The notes under the pieces are model-generated. The model was not told the DNA's origin. It saw only the letters and a program-made list of their open reading frames with translations, and searched no databases. DNA of 53,387 bases, taken from positions 5,150 through 58,536 of the forward strand of contig JALWMA010000040.1 in NCBI GenBank assembly GCA_027081015.1, written 5' to 3'. The position numbers and the translations under genes were made by a program. The stretch's first letter is position 1, and each line of letters opens with the position of its first letter. Below are positions 52,804 through 53,387 of the stretch, in pieces. Origin of the DNA: Campylobacterales bacterium (GTDB lineage: Bacteria; Campylobacterota; Campylobacteria; Campylobacterales; Hydrogenimonadaceae).

Positions 52804-53279
52804 TTTTTCTCCTTCAAGATTCGATCTTGCCATTATAAAGCAATAGCATTAGCGAAGTATTACCTGTTTCCTTAGCTCAAAGGGATAATATCGAGACAGT
52901 GTGAACACAATTTGAACAGCTTGTTGTAATTTTTTACTTGTAATTCATGGAATAAATCAACAATGAAATTCATGACTATTAATAGTGCAGGTGGGTTGGC
53001 AGTGATAATAGATACGACTTTCTTCCTGTCTACCATGATTCGAACTATGAGACTACTTGTAGCGGGCAACCTCTAACAAAGACAGATGTTTGAAAGAGAA
53101 AAGGTGTGGAAATAAACTGCGCTATCGGTTTTCATCTTGTGAGATGAATGGAAAGTATATATGGAAGCTCAAACAGATTGTTTATGTGCCAGAATCCTCG
53201 CTAGAAGGGTTCTACGTCGAGTCCATGAATCTATATTGGGAGTAAGCAAAAAGAGTTGTAAATAAAGAAGAAAGCCTCA
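52804..53279. other. Intergenic region between DUF2202 and 5S rRNA
   Basis: Apart from the direct-repeat promoter at 52885-52917, I see no supported gene in these 476 bases. A short plus-strand reading near 53100-53245 (RCGNKLRYRFSSCEMNGKY, stop at 53243) might be a remnant, but has no start or known relatives that I can name. Confidence 0.4.
52885..52917 (-). promoter_or_regulatory. GTTCA direct repeat and promoter upstream of DUF2202
   Basis: On the minus strand GTTCA (52917-52913), six bases, GTTCA (52906-52902) are followed after 11 bases by TATTAT (52890-52885), a good -10. The layout repeats that seen upstream of tolC. The gene begins 82 bases downstream. Confidence 0.6.
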
Positions 53280-53387
53280 AGTCCGGCACCGACCTACGTT
53301 CCCACACCCGAGGGGTGCAGTATCATCAGCGCTGAGGGGCTTGACTTCCGGGTTCGGTATGGGACCGGGTAGGACCCCCTCGCTATA
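53280..53387 (-). rRNA. rrf: 5S ribosomal RNA (5' end beyond the window)
   Basis: Read on the minus strand, this starts TATAGCGAGGGGGTCCTACC and continues with the universally conserved CCCATACCGAACCCGGAAGT, GATGATACTGC and GGGAACGTAGGTCGGTGCCG of 5S rRNA. The 3' GCCGGACT should pair with a 5' end outside the window. About 108 of roughly 118 bases are present. A T-rich stretch follows the gene. The 23S gene is expected just beyond the right edge. Confidence 0.95.

Noticed and set aside
53100-53245. Short plus-strand reading with RCGNKLRYRF as a transposase remnant
   Set aside because: There is no start codon with a ribosome site, the frame is short, and I could not relate it to a known family.

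Overview
The window comes from a member of the Campylobacterota (Epsilonproteobacteria), probably a free-living or vent-type lineage with moderately high G+C such as a Hydrogenimonas/Sulfurovum relative; the genus is an inference. The evidence is gene order and gene type: the aroQ-pepP-folK-flhF-flhG-(small membrane protein)-fliA-fliM-fliY block, a FliY-type motor switch protein, an aminofutalosine deaminase of the futalosine menaquinone pathway, an HsrA/CosR-type response regulator next to a ferredoxin and ppx, and bamA divergent from tyrA all match the Campylobacter/Helicobacter arrangement.

Layout. 1-53: start of mnmA (minus, cut by the edge). 141-490: a tandem array of a structured 120-bp repeat. 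569-7734: a tightly packed minus-strand flagellar/folate/shikimate operon (aroQ, pepP, folK, flhF, flhG, membrane protein, fliA, fliM, fliY). 7776-8005: two more copies of the same repeat, so the operon is bracketed by it. 8123-11559: mqnF, sppA, trhA and an RRM protein. 11756-14877: an AT-richer accessory stretch with a large protein of unknown function, a 298-bp element with terminal inverted repeats, and a tetR gene with its own operator. 14945-27742: a long minus-strand series of overlapping housekeeping genes (xseA, menG, ribD, rimP, rbfA, infB, ylxR, thrB, tsaB-like, lpxC, M23 peptidase, DHH phosphoesterase, flhB). 27808-29618: nadC and nadA. 29689-34732 (plus): plsY, folB, the HsrA/CosR-like regulator with an adjacent sensor kinase, ferredoxin and ppx. 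34842-38080: bamA and tyrA, divergent. 38109-44253: a complete moxR-DUF58-bat (aerotolerance-type) operon. 44538-50969: a seven-gene minus-strand operon of TolC, membrane fusion protein, MacB-like permease, ATPase, response regulator, histidine kinase and a small c-type cytochrome. 51272-52803: a small ORF and a DUF2202 lipoprotein. 53280-53387: 5S rRNA, cut by the edge.

How the parts work together. The flagellar genes form the switch (FliM, FliY), export gate (FlhB), placement GTPase pair (FlhF/FlhG) and late sigma factor (FliA). The central series joins translation initiation (IF-2, RbfA, RimP) to cell envelope and cofactor genes. The most interesting region is the right end. The efflux operon, the small ORF and the DUF2202 lipoprotein each have a direct repeat of the form GTTCA-N6-GTTCA (11-bp period) placed just upstream of a candidate -10 box. 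That is the geometry expected of an OmpR-family regulator site, and the efflux operon encodes such a regulator with its kinase. This suggests a small self-contained envelope-stress or efflux regulon that includes a ferritin-like lipoprotein and a c-type cytochrome. The second notable point is the HsrA/CosR orthologue, which here keeps a canonical phospho-acceptor pocket and sits beside a histidine kinase, unlike the orphan form in Helicobacter pylori.
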